64,000 nucleotides of DNA from Truepera sp. bin119. Its GTDB lineage: Bacteria > Deinococcota > Deinococci > Deinococcales > Trueperaceae. Positions 42,690 through 52,960 of the stretch are shown piece by piece. The notes beneath the pieces were generated by a model. It was not told where the DNA came from and searched no databases. It saw only the letters and a list, made by a program, of their open reading frames with translations. The stretch spans positions 1 to 64,000 of the forward strand of contig MPNL01000010.1 of assembly GCA_002239005.1 (NCBI GenBank). The letters are read 5' to 3'. The position numbers were made by a program, and so were the translations under genes. The stretch's first letter is position 1. The number at the start of each line of letters is the position of its first letter.

Positions 42690-44878
42690 ACATCAACAGA
42701 AGAACGGTGACCGGCCTGCTGGTGCTCGCTGCCCTGCTAGCCGCGATCCTCTACCTCTGGCAGCCCTGGGACCCAAGCGGCACCTCCTCACTCAAGCTCG
42801 GACTCGACCTCCAAGGGGGGCTCAGGGTGGTCCTCCAATCCGAGGCAGACGACCCGCTACGGGAGGATCTTAACGCGGCCCGCAACATCATCGAGAACCG
42901 CATCAATGAGTTCGGCGTGGCCGAACCCCTCATCCAGACCAGCGGCAGCAACCGGATTATCGTGGAACTGCCCGGGCTGACCTCCGAGGACCAGGCCCGC
43001 GCCCTCGACCTAATCGGTCAGCAGGCGATCCTCGAGTTCCGCCTCGTACGGACCGATGCGCAAGGGCTCCCCCGCAGCCAACTCACCCTCGACGACCTGG
43101 AGGAGACGGCCTTCACGGGCGAGATCATCCGCAGTGCCCGGGCCGACTTCGCCCCTCCGGGAACCGGCCAGATCGGCCCTCTCGTGCTGTTCGATATCAA
43201 GCAGGAGTTCGTCCGCGAGTTTGGTGACTTCACCGGACGCAACATCCAGCGGAACATGGCCATCGTGCTCGACGGGGTCATCCAGTCTGCCCCCATCCTC
43301 CAGAGCCGTATCAGCGACTCGGGGCAGATCTCCGGCATCGCCACAATCGAGGAGGCCAGTGATATCGCCCTAGTGTTGCGCACCGGCAGCCTCCCCATCA
43401 ATCTGCGGGTAGAGGAGATCCGTGCCATCGGCCCAACCCTTGGCCAGGACTCGATCAATGCCGGCAGGCGCGCCGCTCTCATCGGCGGCACCGCTGTCAT
43501 CGCAGCCATCTTGCTCTACTATGGGCCTCTGTTCGGCGGGGTGCTCACCCTGGGCCTCAGCCTCGTCATGCTCCTCATCTTCGGCACCCTGGCTGGCCTG
43601 GGTGCCGTGTTAACCCTTCCCGGGCTCGCGGGGCTGGTACTCACGATCGGTGCCGCCGTGGACGGCAACGTCATCAGTTTCGAACGCATCAAGGAGGAAC
43701 TGCGCAGCGGGAAGAGCCTGCGCCTCGCGATGAGAGCGGGGTTCGGCAACTCCCTGTCAGCCATCATCGACGCCAATGTCACGACACTGCTGGCCGCAGC
43801 CTCACTATACCAGTACACCTCAGGCCCGGTTCGCGGCTTCGCTATCACCCTGGCAATCGGGCTCGCCTCCGCAGTGTTCATCAACACTATCGCGGTCCCC
43901 TTTATCCTCGACGTGCTCACCCTTCGCATCCGGAAACCCATGCTGCCAGGCGGCTTCTACACCGACCGTCTCCGCTTCGTGGGCAAGGCCCCGATCGTCA
44001 TGACCATCTCAGGCCTTCTCGCGGCCGGGGCGATCACCCTAGTGCTCGCAACCGGACTCCGGCTCTCTACAGACTTCACCGGAGGCATCACGGCTCTCTA
44101 CAGGGTACCCGACGGGACAGCTGTCATCGATGTCCGGTCTACCATCGGGGGACTGGGTATCGAGGGCCTGACGGCTGACGGTGCAAGCATTATCGAGGTT
44201 CAGGACAACACGATCGACGGCGAACTGATCTCGGTTCGCGTCGGGCTCACCGAGGCTATGGCTGGCAGCGAGCAGTTCCCGAATGAGCTCGCTTCGGCCC
44301 TAGGAGCGGACCTCCTCTCAGCCGATTTCGTGGGTCCTGCAGTCGGCGCAGACCTCCGACAGGGGGCTATCTATGCTGTGTTGGTCGCCCTAGGTCTAAT
44401 CCTGCTCTACGTCAGCTGGCGCTTCTGGCCCACCTGGATCGTAGCGATAGCCGCCATCCTCGCCGTGATCCATGACGTAGGGGTCACCTTGGGCGTCCTC
44501 GAACTCATCAACGCCGAATTCGGGATCCCGGTCCTCGCCGCCCTCCTGTTCGTTGTAGGGTACTCGCTTAACGACTCGATCATTATCGCCGATCGGATCC
44601 GGGAGAACCTTCGCAAGGTCAGAGGGAAGTCCTACCAGGAACTCGTGGACCTCTCTGTGAGCCAGACGCTGGCCCGGACCATGATGACCTCCGGCACCAC
44701 CCTGCTACCGGTGTTGGCCCTGCTCTTCTTCGGTGGTAGCGTCCTTCGCGATTTCAGCGTGACCCTCCTTATCGGCATCGCAGTGGGGACCTACTCGAGT
44801 ATCTTCATTCTGGCCCCAATGGTCGTCTGGTTCCGGAGCCGATGGAGTATGGCACGGATCTCAAGGCGCACAGCCTGA
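42686..44878 (+). CDS. secDF: Fused protein-export subunits SecD-SecF
   Basis: Membrane protein of 730 residues that uses the proton gradient to complete Sec export. SecD half: TM1 (about 9-27), LGLDLQGGLRVVLQ, periplasmic P1 domain, GRNIQRNMAIVLDGV, and five membrane segments with GAAVDGNVISFERIKEE. SecF half from about 420: LSTDFTGGI, GYSLNDSIIIADRIREN, with six segments. Fusion is known in Bacillus and Deinococcus. It starts inside the stop codon of the candidate small ORF. Confidence 0.96.
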   Translation: MNINRRTVTGLLVLAALLAAILYLWQPWDPSGTSSLKLGLDLQGGLRVVLQSEADDPLREDLNAARNIIENRINEFGVAEPLIQTSGSNRIIVELPGLTSEDQARALDLIGQQAILEFRLVRTDAQGLPRSQLTLDDLEETAFTGEIIRSARADFAPPGTGQIGPLVLFDIKQEFVREFGDFTGRNIQRNMAIVLDGVIQSAPILQSRISDSGQISGIATIEEASDIALVLRTGSLPINLRVEEIRAIGPTLGQDSINAGRRAALIGGTAVIAAILLYYGPLFGGVLTLGLSLVMLLIFGTLAGLGAVLTLPGLAGLVLTIGAAVDGNVISFERIKEELRSGKSLRLAMRAGFGNSLSAIIDANVTTLLAAASLYQYTSGPVRGFAITLAIGLASAVFINTIAVPFILDVLTLRIRKPMLPGGFYTDRLRFVGKAPIVMTISGLLAAGAITLVLATGLRLSTDFTGGITALYRVPDGTAVIDVRSTIGGLGIEGLTADGASIIEVQDNTIDGELISVRVGLTEAMAGSEQFPNELASALGADLLSADFVGPAVGADLRQGAIYAVLVALGLILLYVSWRFWPTWIVAIAAILAVIHDVGVTLGVLELINAEFGIPVLAALLFVVGYSLNDSIIIADRIRENLRKVRGKSYQELVDLSVSQTLARTMMTSGTTLLPVLALLFFGGSVLRDFSVTLLIGIAVGTYSSIFILAPMVVWFRSRWSMARISRRTA

Positions 44879-44917
44879 ACGGCTCGCTGCCCCGGCGCGT
44901 CGCTGGAGGAGGTGGGC

Positions 44918-45136
44918 CTATACCGAGGTGATACATTCGGCCTCGGCCCTACCACGTCTCGTCAATGGAGCCTTTCCGCTAGCTGAAGACACCGCAGCAG
45001 ACCGTCGATCTGATCTCAAGGGGTCCCGACGGGATCGGATCAACAGCAGGACCAGCAAAGCAAGCGAGCAACGCCAGTCCCGGAACCCCATCGACATCAC
45101 GAGCAGGACGAGGAGGGGCAGCTCGAACGGCGTCAC
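44918..45136 (-). CDS. Possible small membrane protein
   Basis: A GTG-started frame of 72 codons just downstream of the xylulokinase gene on the same strand. Two hydrophobic segments (FELPLLVLLVMSMGF and CSLALLVLLLI) are followed by an Arg/Ser-rich tail. A weak AGCAGG precedes the start. No family is recognised; it could be spurious. Confidence 0.3.
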   Translation of the reverse strand: MTPFELPLLVLLVMSMGFRDWRCSLALLVLLLIRSRRDPLRSDRRSAAVSSASGKAPLTRRGRAEAECITSV

Positions 45137-45159
45137 GAAAAGCCTGCTAGGGGATCAGA

Positions 45160-46602
45160 TTACACACCCCGAGTCTTGAACCTTCTGATCGGTTCCCGGT
45201 ATCCGCTACCGGCGCGAGGTTCGAAGCGGGCACCGATCTCGGTTCGGGCCGCGCCCGCAGCCCTCTCGACCAAGCCCACCCCCTGCAGTGCCAGCAGCGC
45301 CGCCCCGTAGGCCGCTCCCTGGTCGGAGTCGGTCCGCGCAAGAGGTAGCTCGAGGACATCCGAGAGGAGCTGTAACCAGAGATCCGAGCGAGCCCCACCG
45401 CCGGTCGCTAGGGCGCGCTCGAGCGGTGCCAGCGGGGTCATCACACCGAGCGCATCGCGCAGGCTGAAGGCCACCCCCTCAAGGACCGCCCGGACCACAT
45501 CGGCCCCGTCGGTGGCGAGGCTGAGGCCCGTGAACGAGCCCCGCAAGTCGGGGTCCATGTGGGGGGTTCGCTCACCCGCGAGATAGGGTCGGAAGGTCAC
45601 ACCGTTGGCTCCGATCGGGCTTGTGGCAGCAGCCTCAGTCAACTCAGCGTAGTCGCTGGCCGGCGCGAAGGTGTCACGATACCAGCGGAGGCTTCCCGCT
45701 GCCGCCAGGGTCACTCCGAGCAGGTGGTATCCGCCGTCGGCGTGGCAGAACAGGTGGACTCGGTCTTCGGGAGTGGAGGGGGGAGCAGCAAGTGGGATGA
45801 AGATCACCCCCGAACTCCCTAGGCTCACGCTACCCAGTCTAGGCTCAGCGCTCGACAAGCCGAGCCCAATAGCCGCAGCCGCGTTATCGCCTGCGCCAGC
45901 CACTACCGGGATCCCTTCGGCCAGCCCTGTCGCACGGGCCACCTCCGCAGTCAGCCGACCCGTAACCTCGTGCGAGGCAACGATCTCGGGAAACAGGTCC
46001 GGGTCCAGACCCACGGCGCCAAGAACGTCCGCGTCCCAGCACTTCGTACTCAGATTGAAGGCGTTGCTCCCCGAGGCGTCGCTCGGCTCGGTCGCCATAA
46101 CCCCAGTAAGGATGTAGCCGAGGTAGTCCTTAGGCAATAGGCTGTGGCGGGTTCGCGCGAACGCCTCAGGCTCTTCGGTGCGGAGCCACAGCAGCTTGGG
46201 CAGGTGGAAGCCGGTAATCGCAGGGTTTCCGGTGCGCACAACCAGCTCCTCACGAGGAATTTCCCGTTCCAACTCTGCGACTGCCTCGCCGGTGCGCTGG
46301 TCATTCCATAAGATGGCCGGACGCACCACCTCCCCCACACCATCGAGAGGCACCATGCCGTGCATCTGACCAGAGAGACCTAGGGCCGCCACCTCACGCA
46401 CCCTGAACTGGCTGGCCACGTCCCGAAGCACCTCCATCGCGGCCCGACGCCAGTCGTCAGGGTCCTGCTCGGTCCAACCAGGTCGCGGAGTCAGCAGCGG
46501 ATAATCGCGGTTCGCCTCGGCTATGACCTCCCCCTTGGGCGTCACCCCCACCACGCGCGCACCACTTGTTCCCAAATCCAGACCGAGAGCCAACTGGCTC
46601 AT
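45160..46602 (-). CDS. xylB: Xylulokinase (FGGY family)
   Basis: Carbohydrate kinase of 480 residues that phosphorylates D-xylulose. N-terminal ATPase domain with [35 protein letters not shown] and [14 protein letters not shown]-terminal domain with [32 protein letters not shown] and [17 protein letters not shown]. The QMHG motif favours xylulose. Strong GGAGG before ATG 46602. No xylose isomerase nearby. Confidence 0.93.
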   Translation of the reverse strand: MSQLALGLDLGTSGARVVGVTPKGEVIAEANRDYPLLTPRPGWTEQDPDDWRRAAMEVLRDVASQFRVREVAALGLSGQMHGMVPLDGVGEVVRPAILWNDQRTGEAVAELEREIPREELVVRTGNPAITGFHLPKLLWLRTEEPEAFARTRHSLLPKDYLGYILTGVMATEPSDASGSNAFNLSTKCWDADVLGAVGLDPDLFPEIVASHEVTGRLTAEVARATGLAEGIPVVAGAGDNAAAAIGLGLSSAEPRLGSVSLGSSGVIFIPLAAPPSTPEDRVHLFCHADGGYHLLGVTLAAAGSLRWYRDTFAPASDYAELTEAAATSPIGANGVTFRPYLAGERTPHMDPDLRGSFTGLSLATDGADVVRAVLEGVAFSLRDALGVMTPLAPLERALATGGGARSDLWLQLLSDVLELPLARTDSDQGAAYGAALLALQGVGLVERAAGAARTEIGARFEPRAGSGYREPIRRFKTRGV

Positions 46603-47301
46603 TCGCTACCTCCCCGAGACCCACCTCTCCGCCACAAAGAAGGGGCAATCGGCCTCCACCAATACCACATCCAGTCCACAATTCTCGGGGCCCTCTTCAT
46701 CATCAACGGTTTCCCCCAGATGCCCTCCCGGCGCACGCCCTGAGGCGCTTAGGGAATCTTGCAGAGCAAAGCACAGGTAGTGGACCTTAAGTGTGAACGT
46801 GCCCCAGCCGGACTCGTCTGATCGACCTCAAGGATCTTGCGGTCATACCCTCCAAAGGGTTGGCGGCGAATCCGATCCCCAGGCGAGCTACCGTGGCCGG
46901 AGGGCGCTCTCCTTGCACTGGAAAGTGGTGTGGAGGAGCTAGATGACGGCTAGCACCGCCAATGCATGGGGAAAGTTCCGGCCGACGCCCAGATCGGTCT
47001 AGGAGCCCACCCCGTCCCCAAGAACCTCAGCGTGCATCAAAAGTAAGCGGCTGAGTCCACACTGAAGCGACGGGGGGCTAGATATACGGCTAGCGGAACG
47101 AACACGAACTAGGCACATAATGTTATGCTCCAGCCACAATATGTAGTAGCAGATCGGGCTGTGCGTAAGTTACGTGGGCATGGGTCCGCTAGAGGACCCA
47201 GGGTTCGGTGCTGCCTCGTTGCACCCTATCTTCACTCTGCACGCCGCAGACCACATGCCGGGGCGATTACCATTCCCACCCAGGGAGATTGGGGCCGCGC
47301 G
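46603..47301. other. Divergent intergenic region xylB-hyuB
   Basis: About 700 nt between two divergent genes. No intact gene. TATGCT near 47122-47127 is a possible -10 for the rightward operon, without a convincing -35. Confidence 0.45.
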
Positions 47302-49032
47302 TTGCGAATCGCTACAACTGACATCGTCGACCTTGAAATCCGCTGGCAACGGCTGATCAGCATCATGGACGAGGTCGACAACGCCACCGTCAAGACCTCA
47401 TTCTCTACCATCGTCGGTGAAAGCCGCGACTTCGCCTGCATCCTGCTCGATGAACGAGGCGCATCACTATGCCAGTCGAACTTCAGCCCACCCGACTTCT
47501 GCGTTTCGATCACCCGGACCTCACGCGAACTGCTCGAGCGCTTTCCGCTAGACACGCTTGAAGAGGGAGACGTGCTGGTCACCAACGACCCCTGGATCGG
47601 AGACGGACACCTGCCCGATTACTTCGTGCTGACGCCAGTATGGTTTCGCGGTCGCATCGTCGCCATCCTCGGCACCGTGGCGCACCTCGCTGATGTCGGC
47701 GGGCACCCCGGCGACATCGAGGCCGACGACGTGTTCACCGAAGGGGTGCGCATCCCCCCCGCCAAGCTCCACCAAGCCGGGCAGGAGAACGGACTGCTGT
47801 TCGACATTGTCGGCGGCAACTGCCGCGTCCCGGAGCTGGTGCTCGGCGACCTACGTGCCATCGTCGGCACCCACCGCGTCGGCGCGAGACGCCTCCGCGA
47901 ATTCCTCGACGACTACCGACTTGACGACCTCCGGGCCATCTCAGCCGATATCCATGGGCGCTCGGAGACACTGCTGCGCGAGCGGATCGCGGCGCTGCCC
48001 GACGGCCGCTACGAGTTCGGGCTCGACATCGACGGCTACATCGACATCGTCCACCTGCACGCCACCGTCGAGATCCGCAGCAGCGACATCTACGTCGACT
48101 ACACCGGTACCAGCCCCCAGGCTAAACATGCCGCCATCAACTGCACCTACAACACCACCAGATCGTCATCAATGTACCCCTTCAAGTGTGCGCTGGCAGC
48201 GGCTATTCCGAACAACGAGGGACTGTTTCGACCGATCCACGTATCGGCACCGGAAGGCTGCATTCTGAACACCACCTTTCCGCACCCAGTGCAGGCACGT
48301 GCCAAGACCACCAACAACATCAACCAGGTGCTGTTCGGCGCCATCTGGCCTATCCTTGGCGAGCATGCCCAAGCCGGCACTGGCAGCATCTGGCCGATCA
48401 GCGTCCACGGCGACACCGCCAGCCACGGTCGCTTCAGCGTCCACATCCTTCCTCACGGCGGTCGTGGTGCCACGCGCGACACAGATGGCCAAGTACCGAT
48501 CGCCTACCCACATAACAGCAGCGTCACTCCGGTGGAGATCTTCGAGGTCCAGGCACCTGTGCAGATCACCCAAAAGGTGCTCCGTCCCGACTCCGCCGGA
48601 CCCGGTCGCAGCCGCGGCGGCGTCGGACAGATCATGACCTTCGTCAACGCTGGCAACGAAACCATCAAGGCGCGGGTGCGCCCCGATAAGATTGTCTGCG
48701 CGCCGCCCGGTATCGATCGAGGTGGTGACGGCCGCACCGGTGAGGTGTGGTTCAACGGCCGCCAGATCCGCCGCTTCCCGATCCTCGATTTCGCACCTGG
48801 GGACATCCTTGAGATGCGTATGCCGGGTGGCGCGGGCTTCGGCCCCGTCAACCAGCGACCCCGGGCCGCCATTGCCCAAGACCTCGCCCTCGGCTACATC
48901 AGCGCCGAGGGAGCGCGGCGCGACTACGGTTACCTGCCCACCGAAGTGACCCAGAACCCGTCGGCTTCCGATGAAACACCCTCCTCCACTGAGGCATCCC
49001 GAGATGTCCTCGGATCAAAAGGGCGACCATGA
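47302..49032 (+). CDS. Hydantoinase B/oxoprolinase family protein
   Basis: Large protein of about 576 residues of the HyuB family, which normally works with HyuA to open hydantoins, 5-oxoproline or acetone-type substrates with ATP. Motifs: TTDIVDLEIRWQRLISIMDE, GESRDFACILLDERG, TNDPWIGDGHLPDYFV, HLADVGGHPGDIE, GPGRSRGGVGQIM and LEMRMPGGAGFGPV. The start is uncertain: TTG 47302 is chosen because similarity begins there, but the frame is open upstream to 47125. No hyuA gene is adjacent, which is unusual. Confidence 0.85.
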   Translation: MRIATTDIVDLEIRWQRLISIMDEVDNATVKTSFSTIVGESRDFACILLDERGASLCQSNFSPPDFCVSITRTSRELLERFPLDTLEEGDVLVTNDPWIGDGHLPDYFVLTPVWFRGRIVAILGTVAHLADVGGHPGDIEADDVFTEGVRIPPAKLHQAGQENGLLFDIVGGNCRVPELVLGDLRAIVGTHRVGARRLREFLDDYRLDDLRAISADIHGRSETLLRERIAALPDGRYEFGLDIDGYIDIVHLHATVEIRSSDIYVDYTGTSPQAKHAAINCTYNTTRSSSMYPFKCALAAAIPNNEGLFRPIHVSAPEGCILNTTFPHPVQARAKTTNNINQVLFGAIWPILGEHAQAGTGSIWPISVHGDTASHGRFSVHILPHGGRGATRDTDGQVPIAYPHNSSVTPVEIFEVQAPVQITQKVLRPDSAGPGRSRGGVGQIMTFVNAGNETIKARVRPDKIVCAPPGIDRGGDGRTGEVWFNGRQIRRFPILDFAPGDILEMRMPGGAGFGPVNQRPRAAIAQDLALGYISAEGARRDYGYLPTEVTQNPSASDETPSSTEASRDVLGSKGRP

Positions 49033-49256
49033 AGAAGATTATCAGGCTGCACGCCCGCACCATCGAGATCCCTCGCAAGAGCACCCTCACCATTTCGTAC
49101 GGCAGCGAGGATGCGGCCGTCGCCACCCTAGCCGAACCGTATCAACATGAAATGAACCCCACCCCACCGAAGCCCGGTCTTGGGGTCGAACTTGATCGGG
49201 ATGGAGGTCGCTCGCCACGCTGTCGACGGCTAAATGCCCCCCGGTCGAGATCCTGA
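49029..49256 (+). pseudogene. Truncated enolase-superfamily-like N-terminus
   Basis: ATG overlaps the hyuB stop (ATGA). The first 35 residues (IIRLHARTIEIPRKSTLTI, SYGSEDAAV) resemble the capping-domain start of muconate-cycloisomerase or dipeptide-epimerase proteins (T-x-I-P-x-K-x-P-F-x-I-S-Y-G). After about residue 40 the similarity ends, and the frame closes at 49256. It is probably the stub of a gene lost by deletion. Low certainty. Confidence 0.35.
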
Positions 49257-49448
49257 ATCCGGTCCGGTGCTGTGAAGCGCCACCTACGCTCGTAGCGCAT
49301 AATATGGATCAGGAGGTGAAACATCGAGCGAAGCGATTGAGACGGCAGGTCGCGCCACGGCCAGCGTAGTGAGGCGCAGATGTGGCGCCCTGCACAGGCA
49401 CCTATCCGAGCACCTAGTTCGATCATAAGCCCTTAGGAGGTCTAACCT
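49257..49448. other. Spacer before second transporter operon
   Basis: No gene recognised. Ends in TTAGGAGG, the ribosome-binding site of the binding-protein gene. Confidence 0.4.
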
Positions 49449-51002
49449 GTGAAAATCTTACTTCGCCCCCTCCTCGTAGCAGCGCTCGCCCTGCTTATCT
49501 GCGCACCCGCACTGGCCCAGCGGCAAATCGTCGTGGCACAGGGCGAGGGCGTTGAGAACTGGGATCCCCCGGTGGGTTGGGACAGCGCATCCGAGTGGAT
49601 CGAGATGAACGTCTACGACTGCCTCACCTTTCCCGACCGGGAAACCGGGGAGATGGTCGGCTGGCTGGCTGAGTCGTGGGAGAACCTCGATGACACCACC
49701 TGGCGACTGAGCCTGCGGCAAGGGGTAACGTTCCACAATGGCACACCGTTCACTGCTGAAGATGTCAAGTTCTCGATCGACCGCATCATCAACGGGTCGC
49801 GTGAGCAGTTCATCGTCTTCAACCAGTGGGCGTTCGTCGATACTGTCACCATCATCGACGATTACACCATCGAGATCACTACCGATTACCCCGACCCGGC
49901 GTTCCTTTCGGAAATCTCCGGCACCGGCTGCGGTGTGGTGTCAAAGGCGTACGTAGAAGAGGTCGGTGACAACGGACTCGCCAACTTCGGCATGGGGACC
50001 GGGCCATTCAAGCTCGTCGACTACGACCGCGACCAGCACGTGATCCTCGAAGCGAACGAGGATTACTGGGGCGGAAAGCCGGAAATCGACCGACTGGTGT
50101 TCCGCGTCATCCCCGAACCCTCGACCCGCATCGCCGAACTGCTAACCGGTGGCGTCGACATCGCTCCCGGTATCCTGCCCCAAGACCTGCCGCGCATCGA
50201 AGCCGACCCGCGCCTCCAGGTTGTCCAGTACCTGACCGACCGCGTCTACGGCCTCACCATCGCCCACGCCCCGCCGCCCGGCGTCGATGCCGTCGCCACC
50301 TCGATCCCGGAGATCCGGGAAGCCATCGACTACGCCATCGACCGCGACGAGCTGATCGCACTCGCTGGCGGCGGCGTGCCGACACTGACCCGCCTCACCC
50401 CGCCGCTCCCTTGCTGGGACACTGTCGACCCCCCACTCTATAACGTCAATCCGTACGATCCCGAACGGGCCCGGCAGATCCTCGAGGAGATCGGCTACCC
50501 CGATGTCCCCGGCGGTCCGGTCATCACTCTACACGGCACCTTCGGGCAGTACATTGCACAGCGCGAGATCGCCGAGACTATCGCAACGATGCTCGAGGAT
50601 GTCGGCTTCGAGGTCGATCTCGACATTCGCGAGTTCTCGACCTTCCGTGAGACCGTCTACCGCGGCAGCAATGAAGAGTTGATGTTGCAAAGCCTCGGCA
50701 ACATCATCACCGACCCATGGATCTATATCCTCAACTATGACTCGAGGTTCGGCAACCGGATCCCGGTGCGCGGTCGCTTCTCCAACCCCGAACTCGACAC
50801 CCTGGCGGCGGCGGCGAACGTTGCGATGGATCCCGCTGAACGGTGCCGAATCCTCAATGAGTACGCCCATAAGGTGGTCAACTTCCGGCCGACTATCGAA
50901 CTGTTCCGGATGGCCGACTCGATAGCGATGCCTGTGAACGTGTCGTGGACTCCTCCACCTGACGGCAACCTGCAGTTTGTCAACCTAACCTTCAACGACT
51001 AA
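49449..51002 (+). CDS. Extracellular solute-binding protein, family 5 (second system)
   Basis: Binding protein of 517 residues. GTG start with TTAGGAGG upstream. Signal peptide at 1-23 (LLRPLLVAALALLICAPALA). Signature: AESWENLDDTTWRLSLRQGV, TFHNGTPFTAEDVKFSIDRI, GTGPFKLVDYDRD, EIREAIDYAIDRDELI. It resembles the protein at 6034 but is clearly distinct. With the two permeases and the M55 peptidase downstream it probably imports peptides. Confidence 0.93.
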   Translation: MKILLRPLLVAALALLICAPALAQRQIVVAQGEGVENWDPPVGWDSASEWIEMNVYDCLTFPDRETGEMVGWLAESWENLDDTTWRLSLRQGVTFHNGTPFTAEDVKFSIDRIINGSREQFIVFNQWAFVDTVTIIDDYTIEITTDYPDPAFLSEISGTGCGVVSKAYVEEVGDNGLANFGMGTGPFKLVDYDRDQHVILEANEDYWGGKPEIDRLVFRVIPEPSTRIAELLTGGVDIAPGILPQDLPRIEADPRLQVVQYLTDRVYGLTIAHAPPPGVDAVATSIPEIREAIDYAIDRDELIALAGGGVPTLTRLTPPLPCWDTVDPPLYNVNPYDPERARQILEEIGYPDVPGGPVITLHGTFGQYIAQREIAETIATMLEDVGFEVDLDIREFSTFRETVYRGSNEELMLQSLGNIITDPWIYILNYDSRFGNRIPVRGRFSNPELDTLAAAANVAMDPAERCRILNEYAHKVVNFRPTIELFRMADSIAMPVNVSWTPPPDGNLQFVNLTFND

Positions 51003-51052
51003 GCCGATCCCCCGGCGACGGGTCGCAGTTGCGACCCGTCGCTACGGAATCT

Positions 51053-51988
51053 ATGACCATCTATATCTTTCGTCGGCTGCTGCAGGTGATCCCGGTGCTG
51101 TTCGGGGTGACGCTGATCGTGTTTCTGATGATCCGCCTCAAGGGAGATCCGGTCCAGCAACTCGTCCCAGACTGGTACTCGGAAGCGCAGGTAGCCGAGG
51201 TGCGTGCTGCGTACGGTTTCGATCGACCGATCTACGTCCAGTACTTCGAATTCATCTCGCGCGCGGTACGTGGCGACTTCGGCTTGTCGTTCCACAACCG
51301 GGTACCAGCTTGGGAGCTGGTGAGAGAAGCGCTCCCCTGGACCGCGCGGCTAGCCCTCACCGCCTTCGCGATCGCGGTGGTGGTGGCGTTGCCGCTCGGC
51401 ATCCTGTCGGCGCTGAACCGTAATACGCCGCTCGACCTTGTGGTCACCGGTCTGTCGGTGTGGGGGCGGTCGCTGCCGAACTTCTGGCTCGGCATCATGT
51501 TCATCCTGCTGTTTGCGGTGGCGCTGCGCTGGTTCCCGGTGTCGGGAACCGGGACATTCTCGGGTCTGCCGCTCTGGAAGCACCTGTTCCTGCCAGCATT
51601 GACGCTGTCGATGGGACTCGTCACCACCCTGACCCGGCTGATCCGCTCGTCGATGCTCGAGGTGATGCGCGAGGAGCATGTCACCACCGCCTACGCCAAG
51701 GGGCTGCGGCACTTCACGGTGATCGGCCGGCACGTGCTGCGCAACGCCCTCATCCCGGTCGTGACCGTGCTCGGTCTGCAACTCGCCTGGCTGCTCGGCG
51801 GCGCGGTAATCATCGAACAGGTATTCGCCTGGCCGGGCATGGGGAGGCTGATGCTACAGGCGATCTACGCGCGCGACAACTCGGTGGTGCAGGCAGCGCT
51901 ACTGGTATCGTCGCTGGTCATCGTCTTCTCCAATCTCATCGTCGATCTCCTCTATTCGGTCCTCGATCCTCGCATCCGCTACTCGTGA
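51053..51988 (+). CDS. Dpp-type ABC permease (DppB-like, second system)
   Basis: Permease of 311 residues, about six membrane spans, typical start TIYIFRRLLQVIPVLFGVTL, EAA loop TTAYAKGLRHFTVIGRHVLR and C-terminal LLYSVLDPRIRYS. The start at 51053 is chosen from family length; the ribosome-binding site is weak. Confidence 0.92.
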   Translation: MTIYIFRRLLQVIPVLFGVTLIVFLMIRLKGDPVQQLVPDWYSEAQVAEVRAAYGFDRPIYVQYFEFISRAVRGDFGLSFHNRVPAWELVREALPWTARLALTAFAIAVVVALPLGILSALNRNTPLDLVVTGLSVWGRSLPNFWLGIMFILLFAVALRWFPVSGTGTFSGLPLWKHLFLPALTLSMGLVTTLTRLIRSSMLEVMREEHVTTAYAKGLRHFTVIGRHVLRNALIPVVTVLGLQLAWLLGGAVIIEQVFAWPGMGRLMLQAIYARDNSVVQAALLVSSLVIVFSNLIVDLLYSVLDPRIRYS

Positions 51989-52030
51989 TCGCTCCCGATC
52001 CGATCCCCTTCGCAGGCTACTAGGAGCGCA

Positions 52031-52939
52031 ATGGACGATCTCACAACCGACGAACCGATCGGCGGTGGACCGCCACCAACGAAGCGCGGTCAAGCGACCG
52101 AACGGACACGTAGGCTGTTTCGCCAGTGGCGCAGCAGCCCGGTCGGCATGGTCGGCTCGGTGATGGTCATAACCGTTGTTCTGGTCGCGTTGTTGGCACC
52201 GGCCCTAGCTCCACACGACCCTACCCAGCACCACCGTGACATGCGCTTCCTGCCTCCGGGCACAGCCAGGTTCCCACTCGGCACCGACCAGCTCGGCCGC
52301 GACCTACTGAGCCGTCTCCTCTATGGCGCTCGCATCTCGGTGCTGGTCGGCGTCTCAGCGGCGCTGGTCGGCGGCAGCGCCGGCGCCATAATTGGCCTGG
52401 CAGCTGGCTTCTACGGCGGGACGCTCGACGCCCTGATCAGCCGCGCCATCGACACCTTCCTGTCAATTCCGTTCATCATCCTGGTACTTGCCGTAGTCGG
52501 CATCTTAGGGCCGAGCCTGCTGACCCTGATCCTGGTGCTTGGCCTCACCGGCTGGGCCAGTTACGCTCGGGTCGCACGTGGCGAGACGATGTCGGTGCGC
52601 GAACGCGAGTTCGTCAGCGCTGCTTACGCCCTCGGCGGATCGGGGATCCGCATCTCACTGCGCCACATCCTGCCGAACACGATGGCGTCCCTGATCGTAC
52701 TGGCCACCCTCGATGTCGCCGCCACCATACTCGCCGAGTCGGGCCTGAGCTTCTTGGGGCTCGGTGTGCAACCGCCGACCGTCACCTGGGGACTAATGAT
52801 CGCCGATGGCAAGGACTACATAGCCACCGCCTGGTGGCTAGCGCTATTCCCAGGGCTGGCGATCTCGTTCACCGTCCTCGGCGTGATCTTCCTCGGCGAC
52901 TGGCTCCGTGACGTCCTCGACCCGAAGTTGAAGGTGTAA
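52031..52939 (+). CDS. Dpp-type ABC permease (DppC-like, second system)
   Basis: Permease of 302 residues. AGGAG precedes ATG 52031. DppC signature APHDPTQHHRDM, FPLGTDQLGRDLLSRLLYGA, EAA loop SAAYALGGSGIRISLRHIL, and C-terminal LRDVLDPKLKV. Partner of the subunit upstream. No ATPase gene follows; the next gene is a peptidase. Confidence 0.93.
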   Translation: MDDLTTDEPIGGGPPPTKRGQATERTRRLFRQWRSSPVGMVGSVMVITVVLVALLAPALAPHDPTQHHRDMRFLPPGTARFPLGTDQLGRDLLSRLLYGARISVLVGVSAALVGGSAGAIIGLAAGFYGGTLDALISRAIDTFLSIPFIILVLAVVGILGPSLLTLILVLGLTGWASYARVARGETMSVREREFVSAAYALGGSGIRISLRHILPNTMASLIVLATLDVAATILAESGLSFLGLGVQPPTVTWGLMIADGKDYIATAWWLALFPGLAISFTVLGVIFLGDWLRDVLDPKLKV

Positions 52940-52960
52940 CCCCACGGAAAGGAGTACTTG

